NCBI GenBank assembly: GCA_029776225.1
Contig: JAKOTR010000022.1
Span: forward strand, 1 to 64,000
Direction: 5' to 3'
Length of the DNA: 64,000 nt
From: Acidobacteriota bacterium
GTDB taxonomy: Bacteria > Acidobacteriota > Terriglobia > Bryobacterales > Bryobacteraceae
Shown: piece by piece, positions 1 through 7,920 of the stretch
Position numbering within the stretch: position 1 is the first letter of the stretch
Layout of the letters: the number at the start of each line of letters is the position of its first letter
Notes under the pieces: model-generated
The model's input: the letters and a program-made list of their open reading frames with translations, nothing else
Databases searched by the model: none
What the model was told of the DNA's origin: nothing
Position numbers and translations under genes: made by a program

Positions 1-1026
1 GAGGCGGTGGCGTGCCGGTACACCGGGCGGCGGCCCTCCGAGGGAGCTCGGGAGTGGATGTCCTGTTCCGTGGCCGACCTGGCGCGGGAATGCCTGATTG
101 CTGCAGGGCGAACGCCCACCACGCGTAGTCATAGCGAGCTGGTGCGGCTGGCGCTGACCACGAGCGACTTTCCCAACTTACTGAGCGGCGCTGGGCAGCG
201 CATGCTGCTCGACGCCTACCAGGCGGCGCAGCCGGAGATCAAACAGGTTTGCCGGCAGTCCACGGCGAGGGACTTCCGTACGAAGACCATTGTTAGGCTC
301 GGCGAGATGCCGGAGCTGCTCAAGGTGAACGAGCACGGAGAGATCACGCACGGCGCTGCGGCGGAAGCGGCGTCGAGCTACAAGCTGGCCACTTACGCGC
401 GGATCTTCTCGATCACGCGGCAGGCTCTGGTGAACGATGACCTGGGCGCGTTCGCCGATTTCGCCAGGGCTTACGGCGTGGCGGCCGCGACGGCGGAAGG
501 CAAGATTTTGAGCGGGCTGATCACGTCGAATCCCGTGATGTACGACGGCGTGGCGCTGTTCCACGCGAGTCACGGTAACCTCGGTGCCGGATCTGGCAGC
601 GCCCTCAGTCTGACGAGCTTGAGCGCCGCGCGCGCCGCCATGCGCCTCCAAACTGGCCTGGATGGCAAGACGGTGCTCGACATTCAGCCCCGGTTCTTGG
701 TGGTCCCGGCGGCGCTTCAGACGACGGCGGAGCAACTGGTGGCGGCGATCTATCCGGCGCAGTTCTCCGATGCCAACCCGTTCACGGGGCGACTGGTGGT
801 GGTCACCGATCCGCGGCTGGACGCGACGAGTCAAACCGCCTGGTATCTGCTGGCCGATCCCGCGATCGCGCCCACGATCGAGTTCAGCTATCTCGAAGAG
901 GCGCCCGGCCCGCAGGTCGACTTCCGCACGGGCTTCGAGGTCGATGGCATCGAGTGGCGGTGCCGGCTGGACTTTGGAGCGGGAGCGGTTGACTGGCGTG
1001 GGGCATATAAGGCCGCCGGAGCATAG
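1..1026 (+). CDS. Phage major capsid (head) protein, Mu gpT-like, partial at left edge
   Basis: The reading frame is open to the left edge, so the true start lies outside the window. What is visible resembles the C-terminal, capsid-forming part of prohead protease/major head fusions: a helical linker up to about residue 45, then the head fold. Family-like stretches are TSDFPNLL (about residue 58), KVNEHGEITHG, YARIFSITRQALVNDDLGAF, DGVALFHASHGN and the closing RLDFGAGAVDWRG. The protein would form the icosahedral shell of a phage or phage-derived particle. It is followed by a strong hairpin and small regulators rather than head-tail genes, so this is the edge of a prophage or a remnant. The call is firm as to family; whether the upstream protease domain is present cannot be seen. 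Confidence 0.85.
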   Translation, partial: EAVACRYTGRRPSEGAREWMSCSVADLARECLIAAGRTPTTRSHSELVRLALTTSDFPNLLSGAGQRMLLDAYQAAQPEIKQVCRQSTARDFRTKTIVRLGEMPELLKVNEHGEITHGAAAEAASSYKLATYARIFSITRQALVNDDLGAFADFARAYGVAAATAEGKILSGLITSNPVMYDGVALFHASHGNLGAGSGSALSLTSLSAARAAMRLQTGLDGKTVLDIQPRFLVVPAALQTTAEQLVAAIYPAQFSDANPFTGRLVVVTDPRLDATSQTAWYLLADPAIAPTIEFSYLEEAPGPQVDFRTGFEVDGIEWRCRLDFGAGAVDWRGAYKAAGA

Positions 1027-1075
1027 CATGCGGCCTGATGGGCGCCAGCGACGCCGTACGCCGCCTATGACGCCG

Positions 1076-1115
1076 CGGAAACCCCTCGGGCTGAGGTCGA
1101 CCCAAGGGGTTTCCG
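1076..1115. terminator. Strong hairpin downstream of the capsid gene
   Basis: Two 15-base arms (1076-1090 and 1101-1115) pair with a single wobble or mismatch around a 10-base loop. There is no T-run on the plus side, so it may act as a Rho-dependent or processing signal rather than a classic intrinsic terminator. The rest of 1027-1277 holds no gene I can support. Confidence 0.45.
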
Positions 1116-1295
1116 CCGGCGAACCAGAGCGAGCGGCGCCCCCATGGAGGCGTTGTCTGGCCTGCAGGATGCCCAGCCAGGGTCTGTGCTGCTCGCCCGA
1201 GTGCGAGCAGCAGCACGCCGCAGACGGCTACCCGCAGACGGCTGGTGAAAATACCCATTTGAGTTGATCCGTCAGTCGTGATAATATTGGCATGT

Positions 1296-1742
1296 ATGGC
1301 GCATTTCTTTCGGCTGTCTGAACTCGAGAAGGTACTGGGCATCTCCCGCGACTCAGTTCGGGGATGGCTACAACGGGGGCTCTTCCGTTACGAAGGACGC
1401 GAGCGAGGCCCAGGCGTGGATAAGCTGTATTCGTCGCAGGATGCGACGCTGCTTGTCGTGGCCACGCGAATGGTACAGGCGGGCGTCGAGCCCCGTGTGG
1501 CCTGGACCGCAATCTACGATAGTCGTAAGCATCTCGATGACGGCAGCGTGCAATACCTGGCTGTGGCGCCTGCGGAGTACGGGTTCGAGTACTGGGCGGT
1601 CTCAGACGTCGCGTCGCTGCTCCGCATTTTCGAACCGTATGGTCGGCGCGGGCCAGATGTCATTACGGTCGTTGCAGTGGGCCTCATTCGCGCCGAGGTG
1701 GAACGGAGGCTACGTGAGTACCTGGAGGATGACGCCAAATGA
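1296..1742 (+). CDS. Small MerR-like helix-turn-helix protein of the integrated element
   Basis: This 148-residue protein starts with a MerR/excisionase-type winged helix: FRLSELEKVLGISRDSVRGW followed by a wing-like LFRYEGRERGPG. The C-terminal half has no recognisable effector domain. ATG 1296 puts the HTH right at the N-terminus; a GTG at 1278 in the same frame is an alternative. It is likely a regulator of the phage-like element, since it sits between the capsid gene and the integrase on the same strand. The next possible gene overlaps its stop by four bases. Confidence 0.6.
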   Translation: MAHFFRLSELEKVLGISRDSVRGWLQRGLFRYEGRERGPGVDKLYSSQDATLLVVATRMVQAGVEPRVAWTAIYDSRKHLDDGSVQYLAVAPAEYGFEYWAVSDVASLLRIFEPYGRRGPDVITVVAVGLIRAEVERRLREYLEDDAK

Positions 1743-2152
1743 CCTACCACCAGTGGGCCAACCGGCAAAGCCCGGGCCGGCAGGTCAGGATACCTGTGCG
1801 CGACGCCGCCGGAGCCCTGCTCGGCCATGTGGCCATCGAGGCCGCCTCAACAGCCGTCCGGCGTGGGCATGCGGTCTGGCGTGGCCGCGGCGGGGCCAGG
1901 TACATCATACTCTTGCTTACGGCAAGCCGCGCTGGCTGGATGATGCCTCCCTCGACTGAGGCCGAGTCGCTACCTGGCCGCCTCTTCGGGCAGCCGCGAC
2001 AACACAGCCGGGCGCCGAGCTGGCGCATCACACCAGATCTTCCATCAAGTGCTCCTTTGGGCTCCGGCGGCGGGTCGAAGGTACGTGCCTCAAGCCGCCG
2101 CCGGGATTTGTCGGTTGCCGTAGTAAGCCATGAATCTCGTGAGGTCGGATGA
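1739..2152 (+). CDS. Possible small element-encoded protein of unknown function
   Basis: The frame begins with ATG overlapping the stop of the preceding HTH gene (ATGA) and ends overlapping the start of the next, an arrangement typical of translational coupling. The first 55 residues look protein-like (QVRIPVRDAAGALLGHVAIE). After about 1900 the composition turns low-complexity, while another frame reads a plausible ending (LAYGKPRWLDDASLD, stop about 1957), so a frameshift near 1900 is possible. No family recognised. Confidence 0.3.
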   Translation: MTYHQWANRQSPGRQVRIPVRDAAGALLGHVAIEAASTAVRRGHAVWRGRGGARYIILLLTASRAGWMMPPSTEAESLPGRLFGQPRQHSRAPSWRITPDLPSSAPLGSGGGSKVRASSRRRDLSVAVVSHESREVG

Positions 2153-2364
2153 TGGAGCTACTCGGCAGACGTGAGGTTGCGAAGTTGCTGCGGGTCTCGC
2201 CTGGCACGTTGTGGGCGATCGTCAACGGCCACAGGCCTGGTCTGCCTCCTCTCCCTGTGATTCGCGTGGGCCGCCGACAACTGTTCCGGCGCGAGGCCGT
2301 GGAGGAATGGCTTCTGAAGGTCGAGGCACGATCATTATGCAGCGCGGATCGCTCCAAGTCGTGA
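2149..2364 (+). CDS. Excisionase-like helix-turn-helix DNA-binding protein
   Basis: A 71-residue protein with the HTH_17/excisionase layout: LGRREVAKLLRVSPGTLWAIV forms the HTH and PVIRVGRRQLFRREAVEEWL the wing and trailing helix. Such proteins either bind arm sites to steer excision by a tyrosine recombinase or act as small repressors. Its 3' end overlaps the integrase start by 28 bases, so the two are co-transcribed and probably work together. ATG 2149 or ATG 2152 could be used; nothing separates them. Confidence 0.7.
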   Translation: MMELLGRREVAKLLRVSPGTLWAIVNGHRPGLPPLPVIRVGRRQLFRREAVEEWLLKVEARSLCSADRSKS

Positions 2365-3425
2365 TGCACCGAGGCAAGAAGGTCTGGCGAGCCCAGTGGC
2401 GCCAGAACGGGCGGGGCCGCACCCGCATTCTCGGTCCCTACACGGACATGTCGCGGGCCGAAGCGCGGGCGATCCTCGATGGCATCCTTGCGCCCCTCGA
2501 GCAGAGCCGTGCGCGATCCCGGCTGGCGCATGCGGTCACCCTGCGGCGGTATGTGCTCGATGAGTATCTGACAACCAAGAGCCGCGTCTGGAAGGCGTCC
2601 ACGAGGCTGACAACCGAGCAGCTTATGGAGGCACACATTCTCCAGGCCTTCGGCGGCAGAGAACTCACTTCGATCACAAGGAAGGAGCTGCAGGCACACT
2701 TGGATGGCCTGGCTGAACGCGGGCTGAGCGCCTCCGTAGTGGGGCACGTCCGCTGGCAGCTATCGGCGATCTTCGCGATGGCGCAATCTGACGGGCTCAT
2801 CGCGGTAAACCCGGCGTCCGGGCTGATCACGCCGCGGTGCAAGGCGGGCGAGCCGAAGCGATCATTGAGCGTGGACGATGTGCGCCGTGCGGAGCTGATT
2901 CTTGAACCACGAGACCGGCTGCTGTTTCGGCTGGCGGTCTACGAGGGCCTCCGTCCTGGCGAGATCATCGGGCTGAAGCTGGGCGACATCCAGCCTGACG
3001 GTCTCCATATCGAACGACGGGTTTACCGCGGCAAGGTCGACTCTCCAAAGAGCGCGCGCTCGAGGCGAGTTGTCCCTCCTACTGACGGCACGCGGAACTT
3101 GATGGCCCTTTACGTCGAGAGCTTGCCAGATCGGAGCAACGATGCCTGGCTGTTCCCGTCCGAAGCGTTGAGGACTCCGATCAGCTACTCGAACATCTGG
3201 CGGCGTAGAATCGGGCCGGCGCTCAAGGCTGCGGGCATCGCAGGTGCCAACTACCAGGTGCTGCGCCGGACTTGGGTCACACACATTGCTGAAGCCGAGC
3301 GCGACGCCACAATTCGGGCGAAGCTTGCCGGCCACAGCGTGGAGGTGCATGAGAATGTTTATCGGCAGCCGGACGCGTCGGCTATGCGAAAAGCAATGCG
3401 CCGGCTGGAGAAGTTGCGCGAATGA
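2337..3425 (+). CDS. Tyrosine-type site-specific recombinase/integrase
   Basis: A 362-residue phage-type integrase. An N-terminal arm-binding AP2-like region (residues 1-60) is followed by a SAM-like core-binding domain (about 65-165) and the catalytic domain (about 175-355). Visible catalytic residues are the first Arg in EGLRPGEI (about 206), the second Arg in QVLRRTW, the His in LAGHS and the nucleophile in ENVYRQ (about Tyr 342). The first box-II His is Gln, as occurs in some integrases of this subgroup. ATG 2337 was chosen because upstream codons of the frame overlap the excisionase gene. The gene ends 174 bases from the 3' end of tRNA-Gly, the usual place for an integrase next to its attachment site. 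Confidence 0.9.
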   Translation: MQRGSLQVVMHRGKKVWRAQWRQNGRGRTRILGPYTDMSRAEARAILDGILAPLEQSRARSRLAHAVTLRRYVLDEYLTTKSRVWKASTRLTTEQLMEAHILQAFGGRELTSITRKELQAHLDGLAERGLSASVVGHVRWQLSAIFAMAQSDGLIAVNPASGLITPRCKAGEPKRSLSVDDVRRAELILEPRDRLLFRLAVYEGLRPGEIIGLKLGDIQPDGLHIERRVYRGKVDSPKSARSRRVVPPTDGTRNLMALYVESLPDRSNDAWLFPSEALRTPISYSNIWRRRIGPALKAAGIAGANYQVLRRTWVTHIAEAERDATIRAKLAGHSVEVHENVYRQPDASAMRKAMRRLEKLRE

Positions 3426-3503
3426 AACGCGCGAGCGGATTTGATTTTTTTTTTGGGGCGCCGCGATCGGCGTTCCGTGGCGAGGTTCTGCGACGGTCAG
3501 GTT

Positions 3504-3533
3504 GCTGGGGCGATGCGGCAACATCGCCCCAGC
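3504..3533. repeat. Perfect 12-bp inverted repeat between integrase and tRNA
   Basis: Arms 3504-3515 and 3522-3533 are exact reverse complements around a 6-base loop. It lies between the integrase stop and tRNA-Gly. It may be a terminator for the integrase transcript (without T-run) or part of the recombination region. Confidence 0.6.
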
Positions 3534-3535
3534 GT

Positions 3536-3567
3536 CGGTTCCTTTCGGAACCGTCGTACCGTCGTAC
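3536..3567. repeat. Second hairpin followed by 8-bp direct repeats, possible integrase arm sites
   Basis: A 7-bp stem with 4-base loop (3536-3542/3547-3553) is followed by two adjacent copies of CGTCGTAC (3552-3559 and 3560-3567). Short direct repeats near an attachment site are typical integrase arm-binding sites. The role is inferred from position only. Confidence 0.35.
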
Positions 3568-3598
3568 GGTGAGCGTGACGGTAAGTTTATGAAACCGT

Positions 3599-3673
<75 letters not shown>

Positions 3674-3813
3674 CCTCGGGCGGATGGGGCAGGCCGACGG
3701 CCATCGCATCGCCCTGCCCTTCACAACGCTCAACATACCACAACGCGGCGGCTGAGCGCGAGTCGCGCGGAAGAATTCAGGCGCTCAGCCGAGCCGTGGC
3801 GCTTCACCGCCCG

Positions 3814-5214
3814 CTAGACGTTGTAAGCCTCGGCGCCGGCGATCTCCTTCAGGTCCCACCCCTTCCGGTATTCGCGGTAGAGGTACTGGTTGGCTTCGCG
3901 GCAGTTCGTGACGCGAAACGCCAGCGGGTCCCATTCAACGCGATGCCCCACACGCAGAGCGACATTGGCCAGCTGGTATGCCTCGGTGAACGGCCCGGCG
4001 TAACCCATATGGCAGCCCGGAAGCTTGCCCGTCTTGACGGCAACCACCCAGTCCTTATGGACTTCCTCGCGGCCCCAATCCCTCTGCGGCGGCGTCGGAT
4101 ACGGTTCGGTCTTCTGGCCCCGGAACGGCCCGCGGCCCTGCGGAAGGCTCCCCTTGGTGCCGATCCAGACGAGGCTGCCGCGGCCTCCTCCGGTGATCGA
4201 TTCGGGAATCCTCTTCCCCCCGTCGTACCAGTAGATCTTCAGCGGCGGATGAACGCCCCGTTGCGGCCACTCCCAGCGTACGATGCTCCACTCCGGATAC
4301 ATCTCCGGCCTCATGCCGCTGGTTTCGACTACCTCAACCGCCGAGGGAGCCCCCAAGTCCAGCGCCATGAAGATCACGTTCATGCTGTGGGGCGCGATGT
4401 CGCCGACAGCGCCGCTGCCGAATTCCACCCAGCCGCGCCACGTGAAGGGATGATAAATGGGAAGATCCGGATCCTTCTGGTAGATATATTTCTTCCAGTT
4501 TTCCGGCCGGTAAACCGCATGATCTTTGGGCCAGATCGCCTGATAAGGCCGAACCGGCGCCGGACCAAGCCACAGATCCCAGTCCAGGCTTCCCGGCACC
4601 GGGCTCTCGCCGGCCAGCCGGTCGAATCCCTGAGGCCAAACCGGCCGATCGGTTGAGACATGGATCTCGGTGATCTCGCCGAGCGCACCCGATTGGATCA
4701 ATTCTACGGTCCTGAGGGTACTGGCTGACGATGTGCTGGCCGTTCCCATCTGTGTGATGGCCTTGGTTTCGGCCGCCACCTTGGCCATGACGCGGGCCTC
4801 GTGCACGGTCTGGCACAACGGCTTCTGACAGTAAACGTGCAGGCCGTGCTTCATCGCCCAGATACTGATATAGGCGTGGCTGTGATCCGGTGTGGCGATC
4901 GAGACCGCGTCCAGTTTCTCGCGCTCGATCATCTTCCGGAAGTCTGTGTATTTTTTGGCCTTCGGGTATTCGGCCCCACGCTTTTCTAAAATGGCCGAAT
5001 CGACGTCGCAGATTGCGGCGATGTTCTCGCCCAGCTTGTGGAACGTCTGTGCGTCCACACCTCCCATACCCGTGAGGCCGACCACGCCGATGTTCAGCTT
5101 CTCGTTGGCCGCGTAGCCGCGCGCCAGCCCGGCCGGCAATATCATGAACGTACCGGCTGTCTTCTTCGCCCACTCGCGGCGCGACAGCTTGTTTTCGTTG
5201 TCCGCAGAGCCCAT
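3814..5214 (-). CDS. Exported Gfo/Idh/MocA-family oxidoreductase
   Basis: A 466-residue NAD(P)-dependent oxidoreductase of the type acting on sugars and inositols. A Tat-like leader (SRREWAKKTAGTFMILPAG) precedes the Rossmann nucleotide site NIGVVGLTGMGG (about 40-52), followed by SIATPDHSHA and the active-site CQKPLCQTVHEA, in which the usual E-K-P is Q-K-P. The second domain carries long insertions typical of the DUF-extended, soil-bacterial version. ATG 5214 has GAGGTGA five bases upstream. It is the last gene of the minus-strand sugar locus. The substrate is unknown; probably a sugar or glycoside oxidised in the periplasm. Confidence 0.85.
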   Translation of the reverse strand: MGSADNENKLSRREWAKKTAGTFMILPAGLARGYAANEKLNIGVVGLTGMGGVDAQTFHKLGENIAAICDVDSAILEKRGAEYPKAKKYTDFRKMIEREKLDAVSIATPDHSHAYISIWAMKHGLHVYCQKPLCQTVHEARVMAKVAAETKAITQMGTASTSSASTLRTVELIQSGALGEITEIHVSTDRPVWPQGFDRLAGESPVPGSLDWDLWLGPAPVRPYQAIWPKDHAVYRPENWKKYIYQKDPDLPIYHPFTWRGWVEFGSGAVGDIAPHSMNVIFMALDLGAPSAVEVVETSGMRPEMYPEWSIVRWEWPQRGVHPPLKIYWYDGGKRIPESITGGGRGSLVWIGTKGSLPQGRGPFRGQKTEPYPTPPQRDWGREEVHKDWVVAVKTGKLPGCHMGYAGPFTEAYQLANVALRVGHRVEWDPLAFRVTNCREANQYLYREYRKGWDLKEIAGAEAYNV

Positions 5215-5303
5215 CAATTCACCTCGCCTCCAAATACCGCGAACCAGCCGCTGCGGGTCTGGATCGCTGAACAGAATTCACCACCGCGCGTGCATCCGGC
5301 ATT

Positions 5304-6407
5304 CTACTTCAGAGGCAGCGGGATCGCACGTCCGGTCTTGATCGACATCTTGGCGGCCTCCAGCACCTCCATCGTCGCGACGTTCAGATCGAGCGCCGAG
5401 GGCCCGTCGAGCGGCTGCTTTGTCTTGAGCCGGTGGACCATGTAAGTTACAGGTTCCGCGCGTTCCGGCGGAAGAGGAGTCACGGGGAGCTGGTCACCCA
5501 TCTGCTGCCGCCCGCGCCCTCCCGGCGCTTGCGACTGAGCCCCGCTGGGACGCTGTCCCGGCTTTCGAATCGTATTCCCCACAATACTGCCTTTCATGCC
5601 GTAGACTTCGTTGCCCAGCCTTTGGGCCGGCGGCAAATCCCAACTCGCTTCCAGAATCGCCACGCCGTCCTTATAGTTCAGAATGATGGTGGCGTTGTCT
5701 TCCACTTTGGGATACAGCTCCGGCTTGAGATGGTTCGCCGACGCGTAGACGCTCTCCGGAAGGCCCTTCAGCCAGAGGCTCCAGTTCACGATGTAGCAGC
5801 CGAAATCGACGAGCGCCCCGCCGCCGTTCTGGACCGGGTCGGCCAACCACCGAACAAATAAGGACGTCTTCGGATCCCCCGGGCCGCCGTGACCTTGCAC
5901 CGCGTGCAGGCGCCACACCGGGCCGATTTCTCCCGCGTCGACCGCGGCCTTGACCGCCCAATTCGTCGCCTGCCAGGTGGAGCCGAAGTTCGTCATCACC
6001 AGGATGTTGTGCTTCTTCGCCAGCGCCTGAATCTCCCGCGCTTCTTTCAACGTTGCCGAGAGCGGCTTCTCCACCATCACGTGGATTCCGCGCGGCGCGC
6101 AGTACCGGACGACCTCAACGTGCTGGTTCGTGGGGGTGAACGCCCAGACGATATCCGGCTTCGTCTGCTCGATCATTTTCCGGTAGTCGCTGAAGATCAG
6201 GTTCTCGGGTACGCCGTTCTTCTTGGCCTGCTCGACCAGTTCGGGAATGTTTTCGGCGAAGCCAACGAACTGCGCTACGTCGTTCTTGAGCATCCTCTTC
6301 AGATGGCTCCAGACGTGGGCGTGCAGTCCGCTGACTACCGCGATTTTGTACTCCTGAGCCGCCAGCGGCAGACCGAGCAGAAGTAGAAATCCAATCGCTT
6401 TTTTCAT
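5304..6407 (-). CDS. Periplasmic Gfo/Idh/MocA-family oxidoreductase with Sec signal
   Basis: A 367-residue member that differs from its neighbours by a short Sec-type signal peptide (MKKAIGFLLLLGLPLAAQ) and lacks the classic GxGxxG: the N-terminal beta strand reads YKIAVVSGLHAHVWSH. The EKPL motif is present (VMVEKPLSATLKEA, about residue 115), as is a family C-terminal domain. It lies between two larger paralogues, 21 bases after the upstream one, so they are very likely one transcript. The degenerate nucleotide loop suggests tightly bound cofactor or altered chemistry; this is inference. Confidence 0.8.
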   Translation of the reverse strand: MKKAIGFLLLLGLPLAAQEYKIAVVSGLHAHVWSHLKRMLKNDVAQFVGFAENIPELVEQAKKNGVPENLIFSDYRKMIEQTKPDIVWAFTPTNQHVEVVRYCAPRGIHVMVEKPLSATLKEAREIQALAKKHNILVMTNFGSTWQATNWAVKAAVDAGEIGPVWRLHAVQGHGGPGDPKTSLFVRWLADPVQNGGGALVDFGCYIVNWSLWLKGLPESVYASANHLKPELYPKVEDNATIILNYKDGVAILEASWDLPPAQRLGNEVYGMKGSIVGNTIRKPGQRPSGAQSQAPGGRGRQQMGDQLPVTPLPPERAEPVTYMVHRLKTKQPLDGPSALDLNVATMEVLEAAKMSIKTGRAIPLPLK

Positions 6408-6428
6408 CCAATCAATCCTTTCGAGGTA

Positions 6429-7829
6429 CTAGATGATATTACCTTGTGCATCGACTGTGTGGTTCTTGCCATCTCCTTCATAGCCCGGCCGCGGCGGCGC
6501 CTTATCGATCACCCGCTGCGTCGCGGGATCGAAGAGCATCGTCTTGCCCTGGCGGTAAGCCTCTACTCCCAACTTGATCGCCACGATCATCTGATAGCCG
6601 ATCTCGGCATGCGCGTTGGGCTGTTTCCGCGAGCGGACGCAACTGAAGAAGTTTGTCGTGTGAGGCGTCCGGGCATCTCTCTGGGGCCCCTGCGGAGGCA
6701 GCTCGTAAACCTTCGGCTCCGGACCCTCCTGCCGCCCGGCCGCACTCTGCCCTTCCCGCCGCCGCCGGAGTTCGGGGAATGTCTCTTCGTAAACGTGCAC
6801 TTGCCCGCGCGCAAGCACGATTGTGCCTTTGTGCCCGTAGATGGCCTGGCTGTGGAACCGTCCCATTCGGGAATTCGCCATGGACCCGGACATGTCGATG
6901 TAGTAATTCGGATATTCGATCAGCGTCGCGTAGGTGTCCGGCACCTCGCGGTCTTTGTGCACGTAAATGCCGCCGCTGGCGCTCACGCGGATCGGGAACT
7001 GCGGTCCCATGGCGTAAAGAATTGGCCCCAGACTGTGGAAGAACAGGTCGGTGGCAATCCCGCCCGAATAATCCCAGTACTTGCGGAACCGGAAGAAGCG
7101 ATCGGGGCTGAACGGCCGTTTGGGCGCCGGTCCGAGCCACCGGTTCCAGTCGATGGTCTGCGGCGTTCCTTCCGGTTCGATGCGGTAGTTCCACTCTCCC
7201 AACAGCGAGTTGCGGGCCGAAGTCGATTGGGCGCACAGCACCGGGCCGATTTCCCCGGCGTCGATCAATTCCCTGATTTTATGCGTGCTCGGCGAAGAAA
7301 GGCCCTGGTTGCCTACTTGCAGAATGCGGTTGTGCTTCTTCACCGCTTCCACGATAGCCTTCGCCTCCTCGATGGTGTGCGTCATCGGCTTTTCCAGGTA
7401 CACGTCTTTGCCGGCGGCAAGCGCGTCCAGGGCCATCCGGCCGTGCCAGTGATCGGGTGTGGCGATCAGCACCGCGTCGATATCGCTGCGCGCCAGCAGG
7501 TCGCGGTAATCGTTATAGACATCCCTGTCGGTCAGCCGGGCAATATCGCGCGCCCGCTCTCTGCGCTTCTCGTAGACGTCGCAGACCGCGACGACCTCGA
7601 TGTCCTTCTCCACTTCGGACTGCTCCATGAAAGCCCGGAGATGGACCGTCCCCATGCCGCCCATGCCGATGATGCCGACGCGGATGCGGTCGTTGGCGCC
7701 TATCACGCGCCCAGCCGACCTCACCGTCTGTGCGGCCGAAGCAGCCGTCGTGGCGCCGAGAGCCGAAGTTGTTGCCAGCGTGCGGCTCAGGAATGTGCGC
7801 CGCGTAGATGAAACCGGTTTCGTATCCAT
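6429..7829 (-). CDS. Tat-exported Gfo/Idh/MocA-family oxidoreductase
   Basis: A 466-residue oxidoreductase with a Tat-type leader (SSTRRTFLSRTLATTSA, signal ending near SAAQT), Rossmann motif VGIIGMGGMGTVH (about 52-64), ATPDHWHGRMAL and the catalytic EKPMTHTIEEA. The second domain has the FRKYWDYSGG and GVEAYRQGKTMLFDP signatures shared with the paralogue at 13652. ATG 7829 was preferred over the longer frame because it restores the RR leader and has AGAGGG upstream. It is the first oxidoreductase of the minus-strand run, 91 bases after the TonB receptor and behind a terminator-like hairpin. Confidence 0.87.
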   Translation of the reverse strand: MDTKPVSSTRRTFLSRTLATTSALGATTAASAAQTVRSAGRVIGANDRIRVGIIGMGGMGTVHLRAFMEQSEVEKDIEVVAVCDVYEKRRERARDIARLTDRDVYNDYRDLLARSDIDAVLIATPDHWHGRMALDALAAGKDVYLEKPMTHTIEEAKAIVEAVKKHNRILQVGNQGLSSPSTHKIRELIDAGEIGPVLCAQSTSARNSLLGEWNYRIEPEGTPQTIDWNRWLGPAPKRPFSPDRFFRFRKYWDYSGGIATDLFFHSLGPILYAMGPQFPIRVSASGGIYVHKDREVPDTYATLIEYPNYYIDMSGSMANSRMGRFHSQAIYGHKGTIVLARGQVHVYEETFPELRRRREGQSAAGRQEGPEPKVYELPPQGPQRDARTPHTTNFFSCVRSRKQPNAHAEIGYQMIVAIKLGVEAYRQGKTMLFDPATQRVIDKAPPRPGYEGDGKNHTVDAQGNII

Positions 7830-7863
7830 TGAATTGCCCTCTGTTCCCTTGTTCCGCTGAGCT

Positions 7864-7902
7864 GAAAAAGGGCGGACGGCCCACCGCAAACGGCCGCCCG
7901 CC
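7864..7902 (-). terminator. Intrinsic terminator between TonB receptor and oxidoreductase genes
   Basis: On the minus strand an 11-bp GC stem (arms at 7892-7902 and 7871-7881, one mismatch) with a 10-base loop is followed by a T-run (complement of 7865-7869). It would end or attenuate transcripts leaving the receptor gene, leaving the oxidoreductases to readthrough or a separate promoter. Confidence 0.7.
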
Positions 7903-7920
7903 AGTGCCAGTACAGCAAAA

